From the NCBI RefSeq assembly GCF_900094575.1, contig NZ_FMAE01000003.1:558001-622000 (forward strand): 64,000 bases of DNA, written 5' to 3'. Numbering within the stretch: the first letter of the stretch is position 1; each line of letters starts with the position of its first letter. This stretch comes from Bradyrhizobium yuanmingense. Lineage in GTDB: Bacteria > Pseudomonadota > Alphaproteobacteria > Rhizobiales > Xanthobacteraceae. This document shows, in pieces, positions 43,996 to 51,666 of this stretch. Made by a program: the position numbers and the translations under genes. The notes beneath the pieces were generated by a model. It had not been told where the DNA came from. It saw nothing but the letters and a program-made list of their open reading frames with translations, and searched no databases.

Positions 43996-45093
43996 CTAGT
44001 TGGTGCTGGCAGGAGGTATTTCGGCAGGCGCCTTCACTTGCATCATCAGATCGTCGTTCCACTTGCCTTCGACCTTGAAGTGCGCGGTGGCGCCGAGACT
44101 GGCCGCCTCGATCAGGTTATGCGTGACATAGGCGTAGATGCCGGGCTGCTGGAACTTGTACAGCGCAGCTCCCGCCGAGCCGCCGCGGATGAACCAGGTC
44201 TCGAGCCCGACCTCGGGCGCGTTGCCGAACTTGCCGGTCTCCCAGACATAGTCGCCGTGGCCACCGATCAGATGCGGACGGCTGTCGCGATTGGCCTGCG
44301 AGTGCACGATCAGCACGTTCTCGCCGACCTTCGCGGTGAGCGCGTTCTTGCCGGTGAGCGCGCCAACCTTGCCGTTGAACACGACATGGGTCGGGGTCAG
44401 CTTCTTCATCACCTCTTCGGTCTCGGTGAAGGCTTCGCCCGGCGATTCGTAGGACTTGAAGTTGCCCTTCTCGTCGCGCGGCACGTACATGTCCTGCTCG
44501 CCGATATAGTAGACCTTGTCGTATTTCAGCGCGCGGCCCTTGCCGTCGTTCAGCCCCTCACGCGGCAGCACCATCACGGCACCGTTCATGCCCGAGACGA
44601 CGTGCCAGGGGGTCATCGGGCCGCCCGGTGCGCAGTGATACACGAACACGCCGGTCTTGGTCGCCTTCCAGCGCAGCACGACCTGCTCGCCGGGATTGAT
44701 GAGCGTGAGCTCGCCGCCGCCGAGCGCGCCGGTCGCGGAATGGAAGTCGATGTTGTGCGGCATGGTGTTCGTCGCGGGATTTACTAGCGTCAGCTCGACA
44801 TAGTCACCCTCGTGCACGACCATGAGCGGGCCCGGCATCGAGCCGTTGAACGTCATCGCCTGGAAGGTGGTGCCCTTGTCGTCGATAACGAATTTCTTCT
44901 CCTCGATCGTCATCCTGAACTCGACGATCTTGGGGCCCTGTGTCGTGGCCTGCTCGTGCGCGTGCACGAAGGGCGGAGCGACCAGCTCTACCTTCTGACG
45001 CGGCAGCTTGAGATCGCCGGCGGCGAAAGCCGGGATCGCCAACATCAGGGCGGTCGCGGCGGCGCTGATCAATGCGGCTCTGCGGGTGAACAT
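43996..45093 (-). CDS. nirK: copper-containing nitrite reductase
   Basis: This 365-residue periplasmic enzyme reduces nitrite to nitric oxide, the defining step of denitrification. It has a twin-arginine-like signal ([23 protein letters not shown]), two cupredoxin domains, type 1 copper ligands in HNIDFH, YHCAPGG and [10 protein letters not shown], and a type 2 site histidine in GGHGDYVWE. The start at ATG 45093 fits the ribosome-binding site AAGGA 8 nt upstream better than ATG 45102. A TTG-N8-CAA box lies about 70 bp upstream. nirV follows. Confidence 0.97.
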   Translation of the reverse strand: MFTRRAALISAAATALMLAIPAFAAGDLKLPRQKVELVAPPFVHAHEQATTQGPKIVEFRMTIEEKKFVIDDKGTTFQAMTFNGSMPGPLMVVHEGDYVELTLVNPATNTMPHNIDFHSATGALGGGELTLINPGEQVVLRWKATKTGVFVYHCAPGGPMTPWHVVSGMNGAVMVLPREGLNDGKGRALKYDKVYYIGEQDMYVPRDEKGNFKSYESPGEAFTETEEVMKKLTPTHVVFNGKVGALTGKNALTAKVGENVLIVHSQANRDSRPHLIGGHGDYVWETGKFGNAPEVGLETWFIRGGSAGAALYKFQQPGIYAYVTHNLIEAASLGATAHFKVEGKWNDDLMMQVKAPAEIPPASTN

Positions 45094-45162
45094 CGGAAGC
45101 ATCCTTCATCTGAAATGGTTTTGATGACGGAGTGCAGTGTGCGCCGATTGCGGCAAGCGTGT

Positions 45163-45176
45163 TTGTGCTGCGACAA
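45163..45176. promoter_or_regulatory. NnrR/FixK2-type box upstream of nirK
   Basis: TTGTGCTGCGACAA is a TTG-N8-CAA dyad, the form bound by FNR/FixK2/NnrR regulators. Its centre is 76 bp before the nirK start codon. In Bradyrhizobium, nirK is known to respond to low oxygen and nitrogen oxides through FixK2 and NnrR; binding here is inferred. Confidence 0.65.
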
Positions 45177-45395
45177 GCTTCCGCCGGATTCGCGTTCGGC
45201 AACATGACCTAGATTTCTCGAAGGAGCGGGATCGGCGATGGCAACTCACCGCGTCCGCAGGCGCGATGCCGATCGAGGCCGAGCGTCAACTCAGCGGCAA
45301 CTCGTTTGCATGTTCAAGCTGGATGACGATCTCGGTTGCCCCGCTCATGCGCGTGGACGAGATCGCAAGACAGGCCTTGGCGAAGGCGCGTCCGT

Positions 45396-45596
45396 TCAGA
45401 GCAGGTTCACGGCGAGCCAGACCAATCCCCAGATCGCCAATGACAGCGCGACGAAGACGGCGATCGCGGCCGCCAGGGCGCGCACCGCGCCGGCGGGGGC
45501 CGGCGCGGCCGGGGCCGGCCGGAAGTCGTCGAAACGCGGGATATGGCCGCGGACGTCGAGCAGGGAGAGAATGAGTTCGAGTGCGAAAAGCCTCAT
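45396..45596 (-). CDS. small membrane protein next to the nirK and hemN genes
   Basis: This 66-residue protein (MRLFALELILSLLDVRGHIPRFDDF...) has a hydrophobic N-terminal part, an Ala/Pro-rich middle and one strong membrane helix at the C-terminus (AAAIAVFVALSLAIWGLVWLAVNLL). I do not recognise a family. The start is placed at ATG 45596; the frame continues 25 codons upstream. A perfectly symmetric TTG-N8-CAA box lies 62 bp upstream, shared with the divergent hemN, so it is probably expressed under micro-oxic or denitrifying conditions. Confidence 0.65.
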   Translation of the reverse strand: MRLFALELILSLLDVRGHIPRFDDFRPAPAAPAPAGAVRALAAAIAVFVALSLAIWGLVWLAVNLL

Positions 45597-45657
45597 GGCG
45601 AACGCTCCGGATGGCCGCGATTTTTTCTCACCATGGCCGGGAACCGGTATCCGCGCT

Positions 45658-45671
45658 TTGCGCGAGCGCAA
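45658..45671. promoter_or_regulatory. FixK2-type box between the small membrane gene and hemN
   Basis: TTGCGCGAGCGCAA fits the FixK2 pattern TTG(A/C)-N6-(T/G)CAA exactly and sits in an 18-nt palindrome with 8-bp arms (CTTTGCGC/GCGCAAAG). It is 91 bp before hemN and 62 bp before the small membrane gene on the other strand, so it could drive both. Confidence 0.75.
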
Positions 45672-45761
45672 AGCCGCGTCCGCCGATCCGGGTTATCTGA
45701 ATTCATTCCGTGATTTGCCGCGATGTCTCGCGCGCGGCGGGCATTTACGAATGGGTAACTT

Positions 45762-47114
45762 ATGAGAGCTGATCTTGCGGCGATCTACGGCGAGGAACGC
45801 CTGCCACGCTATACCAGCTATCCGACCGCACCGCATTTCACGCCGGCGATCGGTCCGGACGCCTATGCCCGCTGGCTGGCGGAGCTGCCCGTGGCCGCCA
45901 GCGCCTCGCTCTATCTGCACGTGCCGTTCTGCCGCGAGATGTGCTGGTACTGCGGCTGCCATACCCAGATCGTCCGCCGCGACGAACTGATCGCCGGCTA
46001 CCAGCGGACGCTACGCAGAGAGATCGCGCTGACGGCCGAAACCATCGGCCACCGCATCAAGGTCGAGCACATTCATTTCGGCGGCGGTACGCCGACGATC
46101 ATGGCGCCGGACGCCTTTGCCGAGCTGATGGCGACGATGCGCCAGGAATTCTTCGTGCTGCCCTCGGCGGAAATCGCGGTCGAGATCGATCCCCGTACAT
46201 TGAGCGCGGACATGGTCGAGGCGATGCGGCTCTCCGGCGTCAACCGCGCGAGCCTCGGCGTGCAGAGCTTCGACCCGGTGGTGCAGCGGGCGATCAACCG
46301 TGTGCAGAGCTTCGCGCAGACGGCCTCCGTGGTCGAGATGCTCCGCGGCGCTGCGATCGAGGGTGTCAACTTCGACCTGATCTACGGACTGCCGCACCAG
46401 ACAGTGGCTTCGTGCCTGGAGACGGTGCGACGCAGCCTCGCGCTTTCACCCAGCCGCTTCTCGGTGTTCGGCTATGCTCACGTGCCAGCCTTCAAGAAGC
46501 ACCAGCGCATGATCAATGAAGGCGTGTTGCCAGACGGCCTTGCGCGCCACGACCAGGCCTGCGCCATCGCCAATGCCTTGAAAGAGGCCGGCTACGTGCA
46601 GATCGGGCTCGATCATTTCGCGCGGCCCGACGATGCCATGGCCGCGGCGTTCGAGCAGGGCACGCTGCGGCGCAACTTCCAGGGCTACACCACCGACCGG
46701 AGCGAAGTCCTGCTCGGCTTCGGCGCCAGCGCGATTGGGCACCTGCCGCAGGGCTATGTCCAGAACGAGGTGCAGATCGGCGCCTATTCGCAGAGCATCG
46801 CTGCCGGCCGCCTCGCCACCGCGAAGGGTTACGGCCTCACCGATGACGACCGGCTGCGCGCCGACATTATCGAACGCATCATGTGCGAGTTCGGTGCCGA
46901 TCTCGGTGACATCTGCGCGCGCCATGGCGCGGAGGCCGGCGCCATGCTGAAATCTGCCTCGCGTCTGAAGCCGCTGATTTCCGACGGCGTCGTGAGGGTG
47001 GAGGGCGATCGACTCGCTGTCGCCAAGGACTCGCGCTTCCTGGTCCGCAGCGTCGCCGCTGCGTTCGATGCGCATCTGGATCCAGGCAAGCAGTTGCACA
47101 GTCGGGCGGTGTAG
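45762..47114 (+). CDS. hemN: oxygen-independent coproporphyrinogen III oxidase
   Basis: This 450-residue radical SAM enzyme makes protoporphyrinogen IX without oxygen, which supports heme synthesis for denitrification and micro-oxic respiration. The iron-sulfur motif is C57xxxC61xxC64 (PFCREMCWYCGC), followed by HFGGGTPT and the HemN C-terminal domain. The full family length is present. The FixK2-type box upstream matches the oxygen control known for rhizobial hemN genes. It is divergent from the small membrane gene. Confidence 0.96.
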   Translation: MRADLAAIYGEERLPRYTSYPTAPHFTPAIGPDAYARWLAELPVAASASLYLHVPFCREMCWYCGCHTQIVRRDELIAGYQRTLRREIALTAETIGHRIKVEHIHFGGGTPTIMAPDAFAELMATMRQEFFVLPSAEIAVEIDPRTLSADMVEAMRLSGVNRASLGVQSFDPVVQRAINRVQSFAQTASVVEMLRGAAIEGVNFDLIYGLPHQTVASCLETVRRSLALSPSRFSVFGYAHVPAFKKHQRMINEGVLPDGLARHDQACAIANALKEAGYVQIGLDHFARPDDAMAAAFEQGTLRRNFQGYTTDRSEVLLGFGASAIGHLPQGYVQNEVQIGAYSQSIAAGRLATAKGYGLTDDDRLRADIIERIMCEFGADLGDICARHGAEAGAMLKSASRLKPLISDGVVRVEGDRLAVAKDSRFLVRSVAAAFDAHLDPGKQLHSRAV

Positions 47115-47119
47115 CCCCC

Positions 47120-47225
47120 CGTCATTCCGGGGCGCGCCTCTTGGCGCGAACCCGGAATCCATTTCACTGCACTGGTTGCTGCTCGATGGATTCCGGGTTC
47201 GCGCTACGCGCGCCCCGCAATGACG
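47120..47225. repeat. dispersed palindromic repeat after hemN
   Basis: An outer inverted pair (CGTCATTCCGGGGCGCG and CGCGCCCCGCAATGACG, imperfect) encloses a perfect 19-bp inverted repeat at 47144-47162 and 47186-47204 (starts GCGCGAACCCGG). I recall this repeat type as common in Bradyrhizobium. It probably also ends the hemN transcript. Confidence 0.7.
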
Positions 47226-47232
47226 AGCCAGC

Positions 47233-47246
47233 TTGCGCTCCAACAA
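47233..47246. promoter_or_regulatory. NnrR/FixK2-type box upstream of the DUF1858 gene
   Basis: TTGCGCTCCAACAA is a TTG-N8-CAA dyad, 47 bp before the DUF1858 start codon. The right half-site has A where FixK2 prefers T or G, so NnrR-type recognition may be more likely. Confidence 0.5.
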
Positions 47247-47293
47247 AGAAACTCGGTCCCGCGTCGCTATCGTCGATCGGAATGGAGTTGTCC

Positions 47294-47491
47294 ATGTCCT
47301 TCCGATCCGACGATCTGGTCGATGACATCATGCATTCGGCGCCGCACACGATCCGCGTGTTTCTCGCCTTCAGGATGGCTTGCGTCGGCTGTCCGATCGC
47401 GACCTTCCACACGGTCGATGACGCCTGCCGCGAGCATGGCATTGACCGCGACAAGTTCCTCGCCGCGCTGATCGAGTGCGTGCCGGCGTGA
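47294..47491 (+). CDS. DUF1858-domain small protein with a CxxC motif
   Basis: This 65-residue protein (MSFRSDDLVDDIMHSAPHTIRVFLAF...) matches DUF1858, a small helical domain of unknown function. It has Cys-x-x-Cys in RMACVGCPIATFHTVDDAC plus a third Cys, so it could bind a metal or take part in redox chemistry. The start at ATG 47294 is supported by GGAG 6 nt upstream. Its box and its place among nitrogen-oxide genes suggest a role in nitric oxide or anaerobic metabolism; that is inference. Confidence 0.8.
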   Translation: MSFRSDDLVDDIMHSAPHTIRVFLAFRMACVGCPIATFHTVDDACREHGIDRDKFLAALIECVPA

Positions 47492-47596
47492 AACGATCAG
47501 GAATCGCGCAGGTGTGCGTGGGTTCCCGGATGATGAGCGCGCTTTCGCCGTAAGCGGAAGCGCGCCTCATCCCTGACTTGAGCAGAGAGGTGTCTC

Positions 47597-48307
47597 TCAC
47601 GCCGTGCCGCTGTCGACGCTCCGCTCCGCCAGAACCACAATCTTGTGCGGCTCGCGCAGAATGATGCGCTGGCGGCCGCTCTCGACCAGGCCCTGGCTCT
47701 CCCAGCCGCTCAGGATGCGGCTGACGGTGTGCAGCGTGGTGCCCGTCATCTGCGCGATGTCCTGGCGGCTGATCGGGAAGTCGATCTCGATGCCGTGGTC
47801 GAGCTTCTTGCCGGATTGCTTGGCGAGGCGAAGCAGCGCGTGCGCGACGCGTTGCTCGACCTGCTGGGTCGACATTTCCAGGATGCGGGTGTGACTTTCC
47901 TGCAGCCGCGTGCCGACGGTCTGGAGCGTGTTGGCGGCAAGCGCCGGAAACCGCTCGACCAGCCGCGGCCAGGCCGAAGTCGGCCAGATCAGCACGACGC
48001 TGTCGTCGACCGCCATGGCCGTCGCCGGATACCGCGCGGCTCCGATCGCCATCGCGAGCCCGAACGTCTCGCCGGGCGTGACATAGCGCACCACGATCTG
48101 CTCGCCGGCAGGTGTGGTCTTGGCCGCGCGGACATGGCCGTGCAGCAGCAGGAAGAAGGACTGCGCGTCCGCCCCCTGCTCGAAGATCGCACTGTTCTTG
48201 GGATAGCGCGCCGAGCGGGCCTCACGCAGGATCTCGTCGAGAGCTTCCGGCGTCATCCCCGCAAACAGCGGCAAATGCGCAACCAGCGATGTGTCGACCT
48301 TGGCCAT
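47597..48307 (-). CDS. nnrR: Crp/Fnr-family regulator, NnrR-like
   Basis: This 236-residue regulator has a cyclic-nucleotide-binding-type sensor domain (about 8-130) and a winged helix (about 155-225) with the recognition part SRQDIAQMTGTTLHTVSRILSGWE. It lacks the N-terminal cysteines of oxygen-sensing Fnr, as NnrR does. NnrR senses nitric oxide (probably via heme) and turns on nir, nor and nnrS genes. Start at ATG 48307 with GGGGAGG 4 nt upstream; the open frame extends much further upstream but that is antisense to nnrS. It is divergent from nnrS across a FixK2-type box. Confidence 0.85.
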   Translation of the reverse strand: MAKVDTSLVAHLPLFAGMTPEALDEILREARSARYPKNSAIFEQGADAQSFFLLLHGHVRAAKTTPAGEQIVVRYVTPGETFGLAMAIGAARYPATAMAVDDSVVLIWPTSAWPRLVERFPALAANTLQTVGTRLQESHTRILEMSTQQVEQRVAHALLRLAKQSGKKLDHGIEIDFPISRQDIAQMTGTTLHTVSRILSGWESQGLVESGRQRIILREPHKIVVLAERSVDSGTA

Positions 48308-48360
48308 TCTGCCTCCCCTGGCATCAGGGAGTGTGATGGCACCTGCAATCGTCAGGTAGT

Positions 48361-48374
48361 TTGCGTTAGCGCAA
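48361..48374. promoter_or_regulatory. FixK2-type box between nnrR and nnrS
   Basis: TTGCGTTAGCGCAA matches TTG(A/C)-N6-(T/G)CAA exactly. Its centre is 60 bp before nnrR and about 69 bp before nnrS, so it can serve both divergent genes. In Bradyrhizobium nnrR is known to depend on FixK2. Confidence 0.75.
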
Positions 48375-48436
48375 AACGAGGCCGCCCGGTGGCAGTATTT
48401 TTCCAAGCAACAGTCTGATTTGATTGGAGTTGACCC

Positions 48437-49648
48437 ATGGCTGGCGCCCGATCCCGCAACTTTACGGGCTGGCCGCTGTTTGCGAACAGCTTTCGCCCCT
48501 TTTTCCTGCTCGCCGCAATCCAGGCGGCGTTGTCGATCCTGGTCTGGCTGCCGATGTTCTACGGCGAATTGTCGGTGAGTTCCGCATTCGCGCCGCGCGA
48601 TTGGCACATCCACGAGATGCTCTATGGCTTCCTGCCGGCCGTCATCACCGGCTTCCTCTTCACCGCCATCCCGAACTGGACGGGGCGCCTGCCGATCCAG
48701 GGCGCGCCGCTCGCGGGCTTGGTGACGGTCTGGCTTGCCGGACGCGTCGCGGTGACGCTGTCGGCGAATACCGGTTGGACGTTTGCACTGGTCGTCGATG
48801 CCGCGTTCCTGGCATTGGTCGTTGCCGCCGCAACGCGCGAGATCATCGCGGGCGGCAACTGGCGCAACCTGCCGGTGGTGGGGCTGGTGCTGGTTCTGCT
48901 CGCCGGCAACGTCGCCTTCCATGTCGAGACGCATTACGCAGGCGCGGCCGACGTCAGCATCCGCGTCGGCATCGGCGTGGTCGTCCTGCTGATCGGCTTG
49001 ATCGGCGGCCGCATCATTCCGAGCTTCACCCGCAACTGGCTGGTCAAGTTCAATCCCGGCCGCCTGCCGGTGCCGTTCGGACGATTCGATGGCGCGGTGA
49101 TCGGCTTGAGCGCGCTGGCGCTGATCGCATGGATCGCGGCACCGCTGAACATGATCACCGGCGTCGCGATGGCGGCAGTCGGCGTGCTGCATCTGGTTCG
49201 GCTTGCACGCTGGGCCGGCGACCGCACCACGCGGGAGCGGCTGCTGCTGATCCTGCATGTCGGTTATGTCTTCGTGCCGCTCGGCTTCATCCTGAACGCT
49301 GTGGCCGCCTTCGGCGAGCTGCCGCCGAGCGCCGGCATCCATGCCTGGATGGCGGGTTCTGCGGGAACGATGACGCTCGCGGTGATGACCCGCGCCAGCC
49401 TCGGCCATACCGGACAGGCGCTGACGGCTTCGCCGGCGGTCCAGGCAATCTATGCTGCAATCGTCATCGCGGCTCTGGCCCGAATCGGTGCCGTCGTGTT
49501 GCCCGCGTATGGCGACGTGCTGCTGTACGTCGCTGCCTGCGGCTGGATCCTCGCCTTCCTCGGATTTGCCGTCGCGTTCGGTCCGCTGCTCGCCGGCAGC
49601 GGGCGGCGGGCGCTCGCCACGATGGGCGTGCCCGCCCCCGCGCGCTGA
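48437..49648 (+). CDS. nnrS: NnrS family heme-copper membrane protein
   Basis: This 403-residue membrane protein has about 12 helices and the NnrS motifs SFRPFFLLAAIQAALSI, WHIHEMLYGFLPAVITGFLFTAIPNW and GGRIIPSFTRNWL. NnrS is made during denitrification and protects against nitric oxide and nitrosative stress; it contains heme and copper in the Rhodobacter protein. Its conserved histidines (HIHE) are present. It ends 2 bp from the convergent AraC-type gene. Confidence 0.95.
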   Translation: MAGARSRNFTGWPLFANSFRPFFLLAAIQAALSILVWLPMFYGELSVSSAFAPRDWHIHEMLYGFLPAVITGFLFTAIPNWTGRLPIQGAPLAGLVTVWLAGRVAVTLSANTGWTFALVVDAAFLALVVAAATREIIAGGNWRNLPVVGLVLVLLAGNVAFHVETHYAGAADVSIRVGIGVVVLLIGLIGGRIIPSFTRNWLVKFNPGRLPVPFGRFDGAVIGLSALALIAWIAAPLNMITGVAMAAVGVLHLVRLARWAGDRTTRERLLLILHVGYVFVPLGFILNAVAAFGELPPSAGIHAWMAGSAGTMTLAVMTRASLGHTGQALTASPAVQAIYAAIVIAALARIGAVVLPAYGDVLLYVAACGWILAFLGFAVAFGPLLAGSGRRALATMGVPAPAR

Positions 49649-49650
49649 AG

Positions 49651-50679
49651 TCAGGCTGCACCTGCCGAGGGCGGTGCGGAGCGAGGCCGCACGCCCTTGC
49701 GCCAATCGGTGATGGTGCAGCCGAAGCGACCGCGAAACCAGCGCGCCATGGCGCTCTGCGCGGAGAAGCCGAGCTGCACCGCGATGTCGGCCAGCGGCCG
49801 GGTGTGATCCTCGATCAGCTCGACCACGAGATCGGCGCGCTGCGCGTCCAGGATGGCCGAGAAGCTGGTGCCCGATGCGGCGAGGCGGCGGTGGATGGTG
49901 CGGCGGGTGCAGGCCAGATGCTCGGCGACGCGCTCGACCGTGCAATCGCCGCTGGCGAGCAGGCTCCGCACCACCTCGTCGACCTTTGCCTCCCAGCTTG
50001 CCGGCCTGCTCTCGATCGCCTCGATCCGCTTGCGCAGGTAGTTCGCGATCAAGGGATGCGCGCTCGGGATCCGGCGCTGCATGTCGTGCGCGGACAGCAG
50101 GATCGCATCGTCGTCCGCATTGAAGCTCACCCGGCAGCCGAAGAAGTCGCGGTAGCGCTTGCGGTCGTGCGGCGGCGGATAATGCAGATGCACTTCCAGC
50201 GGCCGCCAATCGCCTCCGAACAGCGACTGGATGATGCGCTGAACGCTGCCGAGCGCCATGTCGATCGACTGCCGCGGCGCGCGCGGCTGCCGGCCGCGCA
50301 AATGCAGCGTGATGGTCACGGTCCGCTCGTCACGCGTGACGTCGAGCCGCATGCCGTCGTGATGGATATGGATGAAGCGCGAAAACGCCTCGATCGCTTC
50401 GCCGACGGTCGCCTGTTCGCGCACGATCAGGCCGACCGCGCCGAAATTGGTGAGGCCGCCGCGCTCGGCAAGACGCAGGCCGAAATCCTCGGCACCGGAC
50501 GCCTTTGCCGATAGTTCGAGCAGGCGGCGCAGGCCGGTGACGGCGATGGGGATGTCGGGCTGGTCGAGGCAGGCCAGCGGGAGCCTGACCTTGCGCATCA
50601 TCTGGCTGGGGTCCAGCCCGACCGACCGCGCGACGTCGGGGTAACAGCTCAAGCCTGCGCTGCGAATGAGGTCGGTCAT
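49651..50679 (-). CDS. AraC-family transcriptional regulator
   Basis: This 342-residue regulator has an N-terminal arabinose-binding-like (PF12625) domain (about 20-200) and a C-terminal AraC double helix-turn-helix (about 240-330) with GDCTVERVAEHLACTRRTIHRRLAASG and ADIAVQLGFSAQSAMARWFRGRFG. This domain pair occurs in regulators such as OruR, ArgR and of virulence or catabolic genes. The start is ATG 50679 (MTDLIRSAGLSCY); a longer open frame exists upstream. Its target and ligand are unknown. It is divergent from the FixJ-like regulator. Confidence 0.9.
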   Translation of the reverse strand: MTDLIRSAGLSCYPDVARSVGLDPSQMMRKVRLPLACLDQPDIPIAVTGLRRLLELSAKASGAEDFGLRLAERGGLTNFGAVGLIVREQATVGEAIEAFSRFIHIHHDGMRLDVTRDERTVTITLHLRGRQPRAPRQSIDMALGSVQRIIQSLFGGDWRPLEVHLHYPPPHDRKRYRDFFGCRVSFNADDDAILLSAHDMQRRIPSAHPLIANYLRKRIEAIESRPASWEAKVDEVVRSLLASGDCTVERVAEHLACTRRTIHRRLAASGTSFSAILDAQRADLVVELIEDHTRPLADIAVQLGFSAQSAMARWFRGRFGCTITDWRKGVRPRSAPPSAGAA

Positions 50680-50878
50680 GCAAACCGTTCCTGCCAGCCA
50701 TACCCGCAGATGTCTCGAAATGTAAAGTTTCTGTCTCAATAGGTCAAATCGGGGAACCCGGCGGCGCATACATAAGGAAAACCGATGCACTGGCGTGAAT
50801 GCCGTGCGCATTGACGGCGGGCGCGACGGGGCCCGGCCGTCTCGGGCCATTTGACCAAGACATTGCTGGATCGGGACT

Positions 50879-51487
50879 ATGCCGGGGAACATGCATTCCA
50901 AGGGCGAGGTATTCGTCATCGACACTGACGCCGCCTCCCGCGAACAACTTTCCGCCGCGCTCGAACAGAGCGCCTATGACGTGATCTGCTTTGCCGATGG
51001 TGCCTCTCTGCTCTCGGAAGCCAAGACGCGGATGCCGGCCTGTGTGCTGCTGGAGATGCCGCCGGATCGCTCCGCTCTCGAGGTGCTCAGGCAGCTGCGC
51101 GAGGAGAATTGCATGGCGCCGGTGCTGGTGACGTCGGCGAATGGCAGCATCGCCATGGCGGTTGACGCCATCAAGAGCGGCGCGACCGACTTCATCGAAA
51201 AGCCGTTCCGCACCCACGACATCGTCAACCGGATCGATGCCGCCATCGATCAATTCGCGCAACCCGGGGCGATCCGGCAACGCTGGCTGCCGGGCTGTGA
51301 GCCTCTGACCGCGCGCGAAGCCGACGTGCTCGAGCATCTTGCCGCCGGCCTCACCAACAAGGGGATCGCCCGGCGGATGCATCTGAGCGCGCGGACGGTC
51401 GAAGGTTACCGCGCCAGCGTCCTGAAGAAGGCCGGCGCCAAGAACGTGACCGATCTGCTCCGGCGCATTTTCGGCCAGGGCTCTTAG
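50879..51487 (+). CDS. FixJ/NarL-type response regulator with Glu at the phosphoacceptor position
   Basis: This 202-residue protein has a receiver domain (about 8-125) and a LuxR-type helix-turn-helix (about 138-198, LTAREADVLEHLAAGLTNKGIARRMHLSARTVEGYRASVLKKAG). The usual Asp at the end of beta-3 is replaced by Glu (CVLLEMPPDRS), while the acidic pair (IDTDA) and the Lys of the EKP motif are kept. It therefore cannot be phosphorylated in the normal way and may mimic the active state or respond to something else. No kinase lies nearby. ATG 50891 is an alternative start. Confidence 0.87.
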   Translation: MPGNMHSKGEVFVIDTDAASREQLSAALEQSAYDVICFADGASLLSEAKTRMPACVLLEMPPDRSALEVLRQLREENCMAPVLVTSANGSIAMAVDAIKSGATDFIEKPFRTHDIVNRIDAAIDQFAQPGAIRQRWLPGCEPLTAREADVLEHLAAGLTNKGIARRMHLSARTVEGYRASVLKKAGAKNVTDLLRRIFGQGS

Positions 51488-51666
51488 GCCCAGGCCTGAA
51501 GCCGCCCGGACCACCGAGCGTTCCACAGACATGGTGCCGCCGCGGCGGCGCCCCACGGAAGTCTCAATCGAACCGGTTCCTTCCCTGCCGCGTCCAACCA
51601 CGATGGCGAGGCATTTCATCGCGCGCGTCCGGCTGGCGGCGCGGCGATACCGGCAGGAGGGACTTT

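Noticed and set aside
47597..50209. 870-codon open frame running upstream of nnrR on the minus strand
   Set aside because: Only the last 236 codons match a Crp/Fnr regulator; the rest is antisense to nnrS and rich in Arg/Ala/Gly, as expected for a shadow frame in high-GC DNA.
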